From assembly GCF_001643775.1 (NCBI RefSeq), contig NZ_CP011402.1, positions 2,264,432 to 2,328,431 of the forward strand: 64,000 bases of DNA, given 5' to 3'. Of the stretch, positions 42,045-51,094 are shown in pieces; the first letter of the stretch is position 1, and every line of letters begins with the position of its first letter. The notes under the pieces were generated by a model that was given only the letters and a program-made list of their open reading frames with translations, was not told the origin of the DNA and made no database searches. Origin of the DNA: Denitrobacterium detoxificans. Its GTDB lineage: Bacteria > Actinomycetota > Coriobacteriia > Coriobacteriales > Eggerthellaceae. The position numbers and the translations under genes are program-made.

Positions 42045-44165
42045 ATGAGTGTGCATTTCAAATTCTCCAGAATGTCGAGAGCGTTCGCCGCAGGCGCGCT
42101 GTCACTGTCATTGGTGATAGCTCCCGCCACCGCGCTGGCCTGCACGCAGGTCTACGTGGGCTCCGACCTCACGAGCTCGGGCGACACCATCTACGGTCGC
42201 TCGGAAGACGCCGCGAACCGCTACATCAAGCAGTTTGGCGTTGAGCAGGCAACCGCGGGCAAGACGTACTGGAGTGGCGAAAACGGCCCCGAGCAGGATC
42301 CTGCCGTGAACTTCACGCGCACGTCTCCGGGCGCCACGTTCCGCTACACCTACGTACGTGACCTGCCCTCCGATTGGGACGACGCGGCTAAACCCTATTC
42401 CGAGGCGGGCATCAACGAAAAGGGAGTCACCGTAGACTCCACGCTCACGACCGCCGTGAACGATGCAGTAGACGGCGTCGACCCGCTGCTCGATAACGGC
42501 ATCGGCGAATACAACATCGCCGACGTCGTGCTCTCCGAGGCTTCCACGGCACGCGAGGGCGTACAGCTCCTTGGTTCCATCATCGATGCCCAGGGATCGC
42601 AGGATTGCAACCAGATCTGGATCGGCGATCCGGATGAGGTGTGGAACTTCCAGCAGCTCTCTGGCCATCAGTGGATTGCCATTCGCATGGACTCCGATGT
42701 CGCGTCCGTCAATCCGAATATGTCGTGCCTGCAATACGAGGTCGACATCAACGACGCCACGACGTGCCTGCATTCCGCGAACCTGGTAGCTGTCCCCACC
42801 GAAGCTGGCACGATTGCGACCTTCGAGGGCGGCGCCATCAACGTAGCCAAGAGCTACGGCCTCGAAAATGACGGCGTAGGCCAGAACACCCGCTACGTGC
42901 AGGGGCATAAGTACTTCGGCGACAACCTGGTCGCCGGCACCGACTACACGTTGAATGACAAGGGCCAGGTGGAATCCATCGCCGACCCGCAGCTGTTCTT
43001 CCAGCCAGGCAGCAGCGACTACACGCTCACTAACGTACTGCGCGCGACTGCCGCTCGTGGCGAGGGCACCGACGTTGACGCGAACGCGAATGCGAATCTG
43101 TACGCCATCGGCAATAACCGCACCGTCGAGAGCCACATCTTCCAGTGCCGCGAAGGCCTGGACGACCAGCTGGCCACCGTGCAGTGGACGGCCCTTTCGC
43201 GTGGCGAGTTCAGCGTGTTCGTGCCCAGCTATTCCGCGCTCCTCACCGAGACGGATGCCGATTACTACCCCTCCGTCGAAGCGCTCGAAGCCGGCACCGA
43301 TCACGTAGGCTACGAAAGCGAGCGCAATGATGCCGCAAAGGTGGCCGCCAACGAGGCGCTGGCCATGGAAGACGCCGATTCCAAGGCGCTTGCCTTCGTG
43401 TTCATGGACCTGAACACCCTGGCGTACAACCATCGCGCCGATACCGCCGATGGCGTGCATGCATACCTCGATGCGCTGCAGGCCGAAATCATCGAGCAGC
43501 AGGATTCCGTCGACGCGCTGATGCAGACCATGCAAGGTGACGACGCGCGCACCGATTTTGCGAACAAGGCAAACGCCGTCGCCGCGGGCGAGGTCTACGA
43601 CCATGCGCATGCCCTGCTCACCGAGCTGCGTGCATATCTGAGCGCAGGTGATTTCTCCACGCCGTTCGCTTCGGCTGGCCTAGGCGCCCAGGGCAAGCTT
43701 GTCGACCCCGTAACCTATGCGTCCGAGATGACCCAGTACGCGCAAGGCGACGAAGTTGAAGGCGCAACGATGTACCGTCTGTACAACCCGAATTCGGGCG
43801 AGCACTTCTACACGGCAAGCGCTTCGGAGCGCCAGGACGTCATCGCCGCTGGCTGGACCGACGAAGGCGAAGGCTGGGTTGCTCCCGTGGAGTCCGACGA
43901 GCCCGTCTACCGCGTATACAACCCCAATGGGGGCGACCACCATTACACGACGAGCCTGGAAGAGCGCGACATTCTGGTCTCGCTCGGATGGCGCGATGAG
44001 GGCATTGGCTGGTATTCCGCTGGTCACGACGCAACGCCCGTCTGGCGCGAGTACAACCCCAACGCCAAATCTGGCGCCCATAACTTCACGACGAGCTGGG
44101 AAGAGCACGCCGGTCTGGTCAAATTGGGCTGGTCGGGCGAAGGCATTGCCTGGTACGCCCTGTAG
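42045..44165 (+). CDS. Secreted C69-family dipeptidase with C-terminal DUF5648-like repeats
   Basis: A 706-aa exported Ntn-hydrolase. Signal peptide ends ATALA, so Cys33 becomes the N-terminal nucleophile (CTQVYVGSDLTSSGDTIYGR, as in C69 dipeptidases). The peptidase domain spans about residues 33-500. A helical region follows, then three tandem repeats of about 45 residues (YRLYNPNSGEHFYTAS, YRVYNPNGGDHHYTTS, REYNPNAKSGAHNFTTS), each ending in an aGW-type turn, as in DUF5648, probably for wall attachment. It would trim peptides outside the cell. Confidence 0.85.
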   Translation: MSVHFKFSRMSRAFAAGALSLSLVIAPATALACTQVYVGSDLTSSGDTIYGRSEDAANRYIKQFGVEQATAGKTYWSGENGPEQDPAVNFTRTSPGATFRYTYVRDLPSDWDDAAKPYSEAGINEKGVTVDSTLTTAVNDAVDGVDPLLDNGIGEYNIADVVLSEASTAREGVQLLGSIIDAQGSQDCNQIWIGDPDEVWNFQQLSGHQWIAIRMDSDVASVNPNMSCLQYEVDINDATTCLHSANLVAVPTEAGTIATFEGGAINVAKSYGLENDGVGQNTRYVQGHKYFGDNLVAGTDYTLNDKGQVESIADPQLFFQPGSSDYTLTNVLRATAARGEGTDVDANANANLYAIGNNRTVESHIFQCREGLDDQLATVQWTALSRGEFSVFVPSYSALLTETDADYYPSVEALEAGTDHVGYESERNDAAKVAANEALAMEDADSKALAFVFMDLNTLAYNHRADTADGVHAYLDALQAEIIEQQDSVDALMQTMQGDDARTDFANKANAVAAGEVYDHAHALLTELRAYLSAGDFSTPFASAGLGAQGKLVDPVTYASEMTQYAQGDEVEGATMYRLYNPNSGEHFYTASASERQDVIAAGWTDEGEGWVAPVESDEPVYRVYNPNGGDHHYTTSLEERDILVSLGWRDEGIGWYSAGHDATPVWREYNPNAKSGAHNFTTSWEEHAGLVKLGWSGEGIAWYAL

Positions 44166-44195
44166 GCTTTACCACCACACGTAAAACTCGGAAGA

Positions 44196-44226
44196 GGGGA
44201 GGCGAGCATATCGCCTCCCCTTTTTT
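44196..44226 (+). terminator. Terminator of the C69 peptidase gene
   Basis: GGGGAGGCGA and TCGCCTCCCC pair around GCATA, followed by six T residues. Confidence 0.92.
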
Positions 44227-44265
44227 GCAGGCACTAAGCAGCGCCGTTGAACCGGGACGCTATCG

Positions 44266-45156
44266 TTAGCAATACATCACGCGATGGGCTTCCATGGCCG
44301 AAATGAATTCCTGATCGGCGGGGCTGAGCACGCGATCGGCGCGCCACGCCAGGGAAAAGCCCCAGAACGCATCAGTAATGGGAATAGCGACGAAATCTTC
44401 CTTTGCGAAGATGGGGATGTGCGGGCGCAGGGTGATTGCGCAGCAATCGTTCTGCATGGCAAGCTCGAGCACCTCGATCATCTCGTCGCCGTAGAGCAGC
44501 GTGCAACACGATTCGCCCTCTTCAAGCGGACGCAGCTCTTCGCGCACGTTCTTGAACTCCGTGGGCGTAAGACACGACACCGTTTGCCCCGCCAAATCGC
44601 ACTTCTTCAGCTCGGTACGCTGCGCAAGCGGCGAATCGGGCCGCACGCACACATACATCGTGTCGCGGAACAGCGGCAACGACGAAAACACCTTGTGGTC
44701 TACCGGGTCGTTCATGAGCGCGAAATCGCATCGCCGTTCGAGCAAGCTGCGCTCGCATGCCTCGTCGAACACGGTACGCGACACCATAACGTGCGCGCCC
44801 GTGGTAGAGGTCTCGTTGAAATCCTGAATGGCGTTACGCGGAAAGCTATTCATGAGCCCCACGGTGATGGAAACGAAAATGTTTCCCGTCTTCCTGCGTG
44901 CCAGGTCGTTGATTTCATTCATCATCGACGTCTGATCGAGCACGAACGTTTGAGCGTAACGATGAAAAATGCGACCGTACTCGGTAAGCTCGAAACCGCC
45001 GTTTGAAGGATTCACCAGGGAAACCCCCATGGACGATTCCAAGCGCTTGATGGCGCTCGATAGCCCCTGTGGAGTGATGTACAGCTCATGTGCGGCGCGC
45101 GAGTAGCTTTTCGTGCGCGCAAGCGCAACGAAGTACTCGAATACCTTCATATCCAT
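44266..45156 (-). CDS. LysR-family transcriptional regulator
   Basis: A 296-aa regulator: winged HTH at residues 1-60 (ARTKSYSRAAHELYITPQGL, AIKRLESSMGVSLV) and a periplasmic-binding-like effector domain from about residue 90. GGAGGG precedes ATG 45156. It is divergent from a fumarate-reductase-like flavoprotein gene, the usual arrangement for a LysR activator and its target. Confidence 0.92.
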   Translation of the reverse strand: MDMKVFEYFVALARTKSYSRAAHELYITPQGLSSAIKRLESSMGVSLVNPSNGGFELTEYGRIFHRYAQTFVLDQTSMMNEINDLARRKTGNIFVSITVGLMNSFPRNAIQDFNETSTTGAHVMVSRTVFDEACERSLLERRCDFALMNDPVDHKVFSSLPLFRDTMYVCVRPDSPLAQRTELKKCDLAGQTVSCLTPTEFKNVREELRPLEEGESCCTLLYGDEMIEVLELAMQNDCCAITLRPHIPIFAKEDFVAIPITDAFWGFSLAWRADRVLSPADQEFISAMEAHRVMYC

Positions 45157-45169
45157 TATGTCCCTCCCT

Positions 45170-45208
45170 CATACTGGCACCCCCATGCCATTCGCCCCAT
45201 CATACTGG
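45170..45208. promoter_or_regulatory. CATACTGG direct repeats between lysR and flavoprotein gene
   Basis: CATACTGG occurs at 45170-45177 and 45201-45208, 31 bp apart, about three helical turns. LysR proteins often contact such spaced sites. Candidate only. Confidence 0.35.
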
Positions 45209-45343
45209 GTCGCGCTTCGCCCGTAAACGAATTGCCTTTCACATTTTGTTTCAATTCGCCAATATCTTGCAGATTCACATTCCCGCGCTGCGTACTCAGA
45301 ATTTTTGGTGCCGAGAAAAGCAATCAACATCTAGGAGGGAATG

Positions 45344-46963
45344 ATGGAACTTTCTCGTCGTAATTTTCTGAAGGTCGGCGCAGTAGCCGGCGCACTGGGC
45401 ATGGGAGCAGGCCTGGCGGGCTGCGCATCCCCGAGTGGCTCTTCCGCCAAGAAGGAAGCCGACAAGAACGCTGCCGCAAGCAGCGAGGACTGGCTGGGCG
45501 AAGCCCCCAACCTGACGCCGAACGACTGCTCGAAGACCGTCGAGACCGAGGTCATCGTCGTCGGCTCCGCACTCGCTGGCTCCATGGCCGCTTATGGCGC
45601 CATGAAGAACGGAGCCCAGGTTACCGTGCTCGAGCGCAATGCCGCTCCGCACATTGGCGGCATGACCATCTCGTTCTTCAACTCGGATACGCAGAAGGAA
45701 GCAGGCCTTCCCATGTACGATCCGGTTAAGACCGCCAACGACATGTTCAACCTCACGCAGTATCGTTCCGACATGCGCCTGAACACGCTGTGGATCAACC
45801 GCTCCGGCGAGCTGATGGACAACCTGCGCAAGGACTTCCTGGAGCCCTACAACCAGTATTACCTGCCCCTGAGCTTGGAGGGCATCTTCCCCGACCCCGA
45901 CCAGGAGATCACCTCCTACATCAGCACGGGCGTGGCGTTCTCCGAAACGGACATCCTGACCGACTTCACCCACAACATCCATAAGTTCCTGGAGGACAAG
46001 GGTGTTGAGACCTACTACAAGACCAAGGCCGAAGTGCTGGTTCAGGACGACAGCGGTCGCGTGACTGGCGTCATCGCCACCGACGAAAATGGCGATCACA
46101 TCCACTTCAAGGCCGCCAAGGGCGTAGTCATGTGCACCGGTTCGTTCGGCAAGAACGAAGCCATGATGAAGAAGTTCTTCCCCAAGCACTTCGCCGACTG
46201 GGCGCTGAAGTACAACTCCTACGAGGCCTACATGGGCAGCGACCCCGTTACCGACAAGCAGATGGACGACGGCCTGGGCCATCGCATGCTCTGCTGGGCT
46301 GGCGCGGAAATGGAAGAGATCTGCGGCTACGCTGCATGGCAGACCACCGCATGGCGTTCCTTCCCCTACCTGCTGGTAGACACCAAGGGCGAGCGCTTCA
46401 TGAACGAGTGCACCTCGCTTCTGACCTCGGCGCACATCGTTGCCGACCTGCCCGGCCACGAAGGCTACGTATGGCAGATCATCCCCACGAACGACTTCCA
46501 GATGCCCTCTTCCTTCGGCTACGACAAGGAAGCCGCCGCGAAGATGTTCGACATCGAGAAGACCGAGCACTACGAGGCCGACACCATTGAAGAGCTGGCC
46601 AAGAAGATCGACGTTCCCGCCGACGCCCTGGCCGCAACGGTCAAGCGCTACAACGAGCTGTGCGAAGCCGGCGAAGACCTGGACTTCCGCAAGTCCAAGC
46701 GCTACCTGGACCCCATCGACGATGGTCCGTACCAGGCCTGGAAGATGCAGTACCTGTTCTACTGCACGCTGGGTGGCGTACGCTGCAACGACAAGATGCA
46801 GGTACTCGACGAGAACTGGGATCCCATCCCCGGCCTGTACGCCGGCGGCAACACGGTTGGCTACCGCTTCGGCGCCAGCTACGAATCGCTTCTCCACGGC
46901 GGCTCTAACGGCCTGGCCTCTACCCATGGGTACGTGGCCGGCGAAAGCGCCGCAACCCTATAA
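45344..46963 (+). CDS. Fumarate reductase-like FAD flavoprotein, Tat-exported
   Basis: A 539-aa flavoprotein. Tat motif RRNFLKV is followed by GLAGC, indicating a Tat lipoprotein. FAD-binding motif VIVVGSALAGSMAAYGAMKNG, KGVVMCTGSFGKN, GERFMNE and C-terminal GGNTVGYRFG are in family order. The motif GSALAGS has Ala and Ser in place of common Gly residues. Two adjacent ATGs exist; the second, 45344, has better spacing to GGAGGG. The acceptor is unknown; the divergent LysR gene probably senses it. Confidence 0.88.
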   Translation: MELSRRNFLKVGAVAGALGMGAGLAGCASPSGSSAKKEADKNAAASSEDWLGEAPNLTPNDCSKTVETEVIVVGSALAGSMAAYGAMKNGAQVTVLERNAAPHIGGMTISFFNSDTQKEAGLPMYDPVKTANDMFNLTQYRSDMRLNTLWINRSGELMDNLRKDFLEPYNQYYLPLSLEGIFPDPDQEITSYISTGVAFSETDILTDFTHNIHKFLEDKGVETYYKTKAEVLVQDDSGRVTGVIATDENGDHIHFKAAKGVVMCTGSFGKNEAMMKKFFPKHFADWALKYNSYEAYMGSDPVTDKQMDDGLGHRMLCWAGAEMEEICGYAAWQTTAWRSFPYLLVDTKGERFMNECTSLLTSAHIVADLPGHEGYVWQIIPTNDFQMPSSFGYDKEAAAKMFDIEKTEHYEADTIEELAKKIDVPADALAATVKRYNELCEAGEDLDFRKSKRYLDPIDDGPYQAWKMQYLFYCTLGGVRCNDKMQVLDENWDPIPGLYAGGNTVGYRFGASYESLLHGGSNGLASTHGYVAGESAATL

Positions 46964-47058
46964 CTCTTCGACGCCCTCGGGCGCGGCGGTAGCGTGATTC
47001 AATTCTGCAGCTGAAGAGCGCTTCGCCAAACGCCCATCCTCCCACGGGCGCAGAGTAA

Positions 47059-47100
47059 ATGCCGGGCCGACCCCCTATCGGCCCGGCATCATTATGTTTT
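47059..47100 (+). terminator. Terminator after second flavoprotein gene
   Basis: ATGCCGGGCCGA and TCGGCCCGGCAT form a 12-bp stem around CCCCCTA, followed by a T-rich tail ending TTTT. Confidence 0.8.
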
Positions 47101-47105
47101 GGGGC

Positions 47106-47137
47106 AAAAAATCCCGCCACCCTAAGGTAGCGGGATT
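47106..47137 (-). terminator. Terminator after STAS gene
   Basis: On the minus strand AATCCCGC pairs with GCGGGATT, followed by TTTT. It faces the preceding terminator. Confidence 0.8.
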
Positions 47138-47198
47138 GGTGCCTACCCGTTTTCACCGCATTTCGTAGAGCGGTTCGACTGGTTTGCAGGGCTTCGCC

Positions 47199-47501
47199 CT
47201 ATCGTTCGATAGCGAAGATATCGACCAGGCCCGTCATATCGAAGACTTCCATGACCTCGTCGTTGGGATGCAGCAGACGCAACGCGCCATTCTGGCGCAA
47301 CATACGCTTTTCCGCGGCAACCAAAACGCGTAGGCCAGCCGATGCAACGTACACGAGATTCGTCATGTCCAGCGCAACGTCGGTAACGGTTTCGGGAATC
47401 TCGGCTAGGGCCGCCTCCAGTTCGGGAGCCGTGGCAACGGTAAGCTTGCCGTCGATGGCAATAACCGCGCTCGTCCCCTCGATGCTCGTATTCAGATCCA
47501 T
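47199..47501 (-). CDS. STAS-domain anti-anti-sigma factor
   Basis: A 100-aa single STAS domain like SpoIIAA/RsbV. The conserved phosphorylatable serine is Ser54 in YVASAGLRVL. It would bind a serine-kinase anti-sigma factor when unphosphorylated. AAGGGG precedes ATG 47501. No kinase or sigma factor gene is next to it, so its partner is elsewhere. Confidence 0.88.
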   Translation of the reverse strand: MDLNTSIEGTSAVIAIDGKLTVATAPELEAALAEIPETVTDVALDMTNLVYVASAGLRVLVAAEKRMLRQNGALRLLHPNDEVMEVFDMTGLVDIFAIER

Positions 47502-47705
47502 GACACACCCCTTCGTACGGCGGCTGCGCTAACTTCTTCGCCCATTATATCGCCACGTGGGCGTTATCTGGTCGTAGTTTGTACGCTCTCACATATCTAC
47601 GTGGTGAAACGTTGAAAAAGCCACGCAAACGTTTATTGGGTGTATAGTCACGCAACGTCGAGAAATCGGTAAACGGACGAAAATGAATCGAGAGCGTCAC
47701 AAGTA

Positions 47706-48269
47706 ATGTTCCGGAGCAGTAAAACACAGCCTAAAACACACGAATCCGCCATCAACCAGTATCCTGCAAGCCAGGAAGCACCGAAAGGCGGCGACTCCGC
47801 GGAACAGATTACGTGCGACGCCTGCGAAGACGAACAACAACCCAGCACCCCCAAGAGCAAAATCAAGCGCCTCGCGACGCTGGCCGTGCAGCTCGTGCTG
47901 CTCATCGCCGTCTATGAGCTTGGCTGCCTCATCTCGCAGTACCTGCCCATCGCCATTCCCGGCAACATTGTGGGCATGGCCCTCTTGCTCACGCTTTTGG
48001 CAACGGGCATCCTGAAGGCGAAGCACGTGGGCGACGCCTGCGACTACATGGTGGACAACATGTCCATCTTCTTCATCCCCGCCGGCGTGGGCATCATGGG
48101 ATGCTTCTCGCTGCTGCAAGATGCAGCGTTGAAGTTCGCATTCGTTTGCATCGTCACGACGGTCATCGTATTCCTGGCCACCTCGCTCACCGTTGCGCTC
48201 GTATCGCGCCTAATGGACGGCCATCGCGCAAAGCGCGAGAACAACGCCCGCATCGGCCAGGAGGCATAG
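47706..48269 (+). CDS. lrgA: LrgA/CidA-family holin-like protein
   Basis: A 187-aa protein with a polar N-terminal extension of about 55 residues, then four hydrophobic helices of the CidA/LrgA family (QLVLLIAVYELGCLISQYLP, PGNIVGMALLLTLL, SIFFIPAGVGIMG). With LrgB it affects murein hydrolase activity or transports small organic acids such as pyruvate in other bacteria. The long N-terminal extension is unusual; a later start is possible but none has a better ribosome site. Confidence 0.88.
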   Translation: MFRSSKTQPKTHESAINQYPASQEAPKGGDSAEQITCDACEDEQQPSTPKSKIKRLATLAVQLVLLIAVYELGCLISQYLPIAIPGNIVGMALLLTLLATGILKAKHVGDACDYMVDNMSIFFIPAGVGIMGCFSLLQDAALKFAFVCIVTTVIVFLATSLTVALVSRLMDGHRAKRENNARIGQEA

Positions 48270-48272
48270 GTC

Positions 48273-49022
48273 ATGCAGATTCCCTTTTTCCTGGCGCCCA
48301 ACGGCGTACTTGACATCACGCTGCCCGACTTCAGCTTTGCCGGGCTGCTCCTTGCCGGCTCATTCGCATCCATCGCGATGTTCGAGCTCTGCGTGCTGCT
48401 GTACAAGAAGGTGAAGACCCCGCTGCTGAACCCACTGCTCATCACGCTCATCGGGCTCATCTTCGCGCTAACGTTCTTCCACATCTCGCTTGAATCGTAC
48501 GAGCAGAGCGTATCCATCTTCTCGTTCCTGCTGGGCCCGGCAACCGTGGCACTCGCCTATTCCGTATACAAGCAGCGCCAGATCCTGAAGGAGCACTTCA
48601 TCCCCATCGTGGCAGGTTGCTTCGTGGGCTCAGTCGTTTCGATGGTGAGCGCATACGGCCTTTGCAAGCTTCTGGGCCTGGGCAACGACATGGCTCTGTC
48701 CTTCATCCCCAAATCGGTAACGACGCCCATCGCCATCGCAGCCTCGCAGGAGCTGGGCGGCATTACGTCCATCACCGTTGCCGCGGTGATCATCACGGGC
48801 ATCCTGGGCGCCATCTTCTCGCCCGTCATGGCGAAGGTCTTCCACGTGAACAGCAGCATCGCCAAAGGCGTGGCAATCGGAGCCTGCTCTCATGCCGTGG
48901 GAACCACCAAGGCCATTGAGATGGGCGAACTCGAAGGCGCGATGTCAGGCGTGGCCCTGGCGGTATCGGGCATCCTCACCACCATCATCGTCATCATCGC
49001 GCACTGCGTTTTCCAAGGCTAG
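48273..49022 (+). CDS. lrgB: LrgB-family membrane protein
   Basis: A 249-aa membrane protein with the LrgB stretches LLGPATVALAYSVYKQ, FIPKSVTTPIAIAAS and GACSHAVGTTKAIEMGE. It begins three bases after the lrgA stop, so both work as a pair. The operon ends just before the converging peptide-export locus. Confidence 0.92.
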   Translation: MQIPFFLAPNGVLDITLPDFSFAGLLLAGSFASIAMFELCVLLYKKVKTPLLNPLLITLIGLIFALTFFHISLESYEQSVSIFSFLLGPATVALAYSVYKQRQILKEHFIPIVAGCFVGSVVSMVSAYGLCKLLGLGNDMALSFIPKSVTTPIAIAASQELGGITSITVAAVIITGILGAIFSPVMAKVFHVNSSIAKGVAIGACSHAVGTTKAIEMGELEGAMSGVALAVSGILTTIIVIIAHCVFQG

Positions 49023-49046
49023 GCGCGCGCCAACAACGAGGGCGCT

Positions 49047-50066
49047 CTAATCCAAAACCGTGCCCTGGGCGCACAAGTACAACTTGGAGGGTTGCAATAC
49101 GCCCTTCGTCCAGCGTATCTTCGCCCACTGGGGCATGACCGTAAGGGCATAGCGCCCCATTCCACCCTGCGGAAGCTCGATGGGCAATGCACGGGCGAAT
49201 GTCGCCTGGACGCCCTGGCGCCACCTGCCATCTGCAATGCCCCACTCTTCCAGCTGGCGCATAACGCGACCCGGCGCCCCCGTTTCGAACATCTCGTTCA
49301 CCACATGCGGCTGCTTGATCTGGAACTGCGCATCGATGGCGAACACATCGCCCAGCGAGCCATCGGGATACACGTCAAATTGAAAGTCAACGCCCCCTGG
49401 CACCAGGGCAAGGAGACGCTGAACCTGCTCGAGCATCGAGCTGGTGTACGCCGTGAACCCAACAGCGCGAAGCGCCTGCTCAAGACATTCGCTGCTCGAC
49501 GCGCATGCATCCTGCTGATCACGGTCCATGTAGCCGCACACGCGCAACGGGGCGTTCGGCTTCCTTCGGAACATGCCACAAAACGCAAGCGACCATCCTT
49601 CGGGCATGCGCTGCGCCTGCCGCTCGTACAGCAAACCCCGCTCGGGCTCACCCAGAGCATCGAAGAAGGGGCGCGCAAGCGACGTGGCCGTACGCGGCTG
49701 AAAATGCACGGCTGCCTCGGGCATTTGAGGGTTGCTGGTGTCAAGCTCAAAGCCACAGCAAAGCCCCGACTGGGCTTTCGAGGCCTGGGCAAACCAATCG
49801 AACATGGCCCCATGGTCCCCTGCAAGAGGAGAGTCGACACGCGTTCCAACTTGCAAGTCGTTGTAAAGCAGCGTCACATCGAGATACGGCTCTCCCAGAA
49901 GGGGGAACTCCAGATAGACGTCGGGGAACGATTCGCCCACCAAAAACGGGAGAGGTACCATGCGCGCACGGTCGAAACTATCGCCGAACAAGATGGGGCC
50001 ACGCCCCTCGTCGGCAGCCTGAAGCAGAAGAACCTGATAGGCATCCTCGTACGATAGGGCTCTCAT
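49047..50066 (-). CDS. Unknown protein of peptide-export locus, paralog B
   Basis: A 339-aa soluble protein I cannot place in a family. It is a diverged paralog of the protein encoded just upstream; shared blocks include ILFGDSF, PLLGEPYLDV, FDWFAQ, PEGWSLAFCGMFRRKP, VDFQFDVYPDGSLGDVFAID and KIRW near the end. No signal peptide, helices or known catalytic motif are seen. Its ATG overlaps the upstream stop (ATGA), and it is last in the operon. It could be a peptide-modifying enzyme or a binding protein; this is open. Confidence 0.75.
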   Translation of the reverse strand: MRALSYEDAYQVLLLQAADEGRGPILFGDSFDRARMVPLPFLVGESFPDVYLEFPLLGEPYLDVTLLYNDLQVGTRVDSPLAGDHGAMFDWFAQASKAQSGLCCGFELDTSNPQMPEAAVHFQPRTATSLARPFFDALGEPERGLLYERQAQRMPEGWSLAFCGMFRRKPNAPLRVCGYMDRDQQDACASSSECLEQALRAVGFTAYTSSMLEQVQRLLALVPGGVDFQFDVYPDGSLGDVFAIDAQFQIKQPHVVNEMFETGAPGRVMRQLEEWGIADGRWRQGVQATFARALPIELPQGGMGRYALTVMPQWAKIRWTKGVLQPSKLYLCAQGTVLD

Positions 50067-51055
50067 TGCGCGCCTCCTATCACGTAGGCCTTCGCATCAA
50101 GCAACGCGCCATCGCGCCACCTGAGCTTCACGAATGCAGGATACGCCGACAGCAAGACGCCGCCATCCCCGCGGGCAACGCGCTTTGCGAACGCAACGTC
50201 CGCCAATGCCTGCCATCGCCCATCGACAAGACCCCTATCCTGCAGCTTCGTCATGAGTTCGGCAGCCGTGCCGTCCATGCCAAACGATTCGTAACCCGGC
50301 TCTCCCGGCGGGCACGCAAAGCGCACGCTTGCGCTGAAGGCACCTTCTGCACGACCCTGCGCGTTAACATCAAACTGGAATTCCAGCTGGAACGGCAAAG
50401 CGGCCAGCTCCTGGCAGAGCGCAACAAGGGAATCATCCACCCAAGACGGCCCCACTTGGCGCAGGTGGCGTCCCAGCAATGCGGCATCTTCGGCATAGGC
50501 GCGCTGCATGTCATGGGAGGGAACGCATTCGACGCGCAGGTTGTGACCCGGTCGCTCGGGAAAGACCCCCGCATAGCAGGCAAACCACTCGTCGGGCAGG
50601 GACTGCACAAACGAACGATAGGCATCCACGGCATCGGATCTGCCCACCGCGGAAAGGAAATCGCATGTAACGGGCACATCGTTCTTTCGCATGAGCAGCT
50701 GAATGGCGGGGACGTCGGCATTGCCCGAACCCGTGTCCCAGCTCAGCGCAAGCTGACGCACGGAATCGCCCTGCTGGGCAAACCACGTGAACGCATCCCT
50801 GCTCGCGCCACAAACCTCTTCGCCCAAGGCAAGCCCCTGCCGCGCGTCCTCGATTGACGTAAGCGCATGCACATCGCACCAGGGATCGCCCAGCAGGGGA
50901 ATCTCGAACCATACCTCGGGAAATGCCGAGGGAACGCCCAAGCTGCGCGAAAACGCCGCAATCATCGCAGGCGCAGACTGCCCAAAGAGCACAGCCTCGC
51001 GGCCCTCGCTTGCCATCAGGGCATACAGTATGTTGAAGAGAATAAGCCTATCCAT
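50063..51055 (-). CDS. Unknown protein of peptide-export locus, paralog A
   Basis: A 330-aa soluble protein, paralog of the next gene. Matching blocks: AVLFGQSA, PLLGDPWCDV, FTWFAQ, PDEWFACYAGVFPERP, LEFQFDVNAQGRAEGAFSAS, VKLRW. The ATG at 51055 aligns with the paralog start; an earlier ATG (51091) adds 12 basic residues and lacks a ribosome site. It follows the ABC transporter gene closely. No recognised family. Confidence 0.75.
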   Translation of the reverse strand: MDRLILFNILYALMASEGREAVLFGQSAPAMIAAFSRSLGVPSAFPEVWFEIPLLGDPWCDVHALTSIEDARQGLALGEEVCGASRDAFTWFAQQGDSVRQLALSWDTGSGNADVPAIQLLMRKNDVPVTCDFLSAVGRSDAVDAYRSFVQSLPDEWFACYAGVFPERPGHNLRVECVPSHDMQRAYAEDAALLGRHLRQVGPSWVDDSLVALCQELAALPFQLEFQFDVNAQGRAEGAFSASVRFACPPGEPGYESFGMDGTAAELMTKLQDRGLVDGRWQALADVAFAKRVARGDGGVLLSAYPAFVKLRWRDGALLDAKAYVIGGAQ

Positions 51056-51094
51056 ATGGCCCGCACGCCCCTTCCCACGCGGCCCCGGCATACG

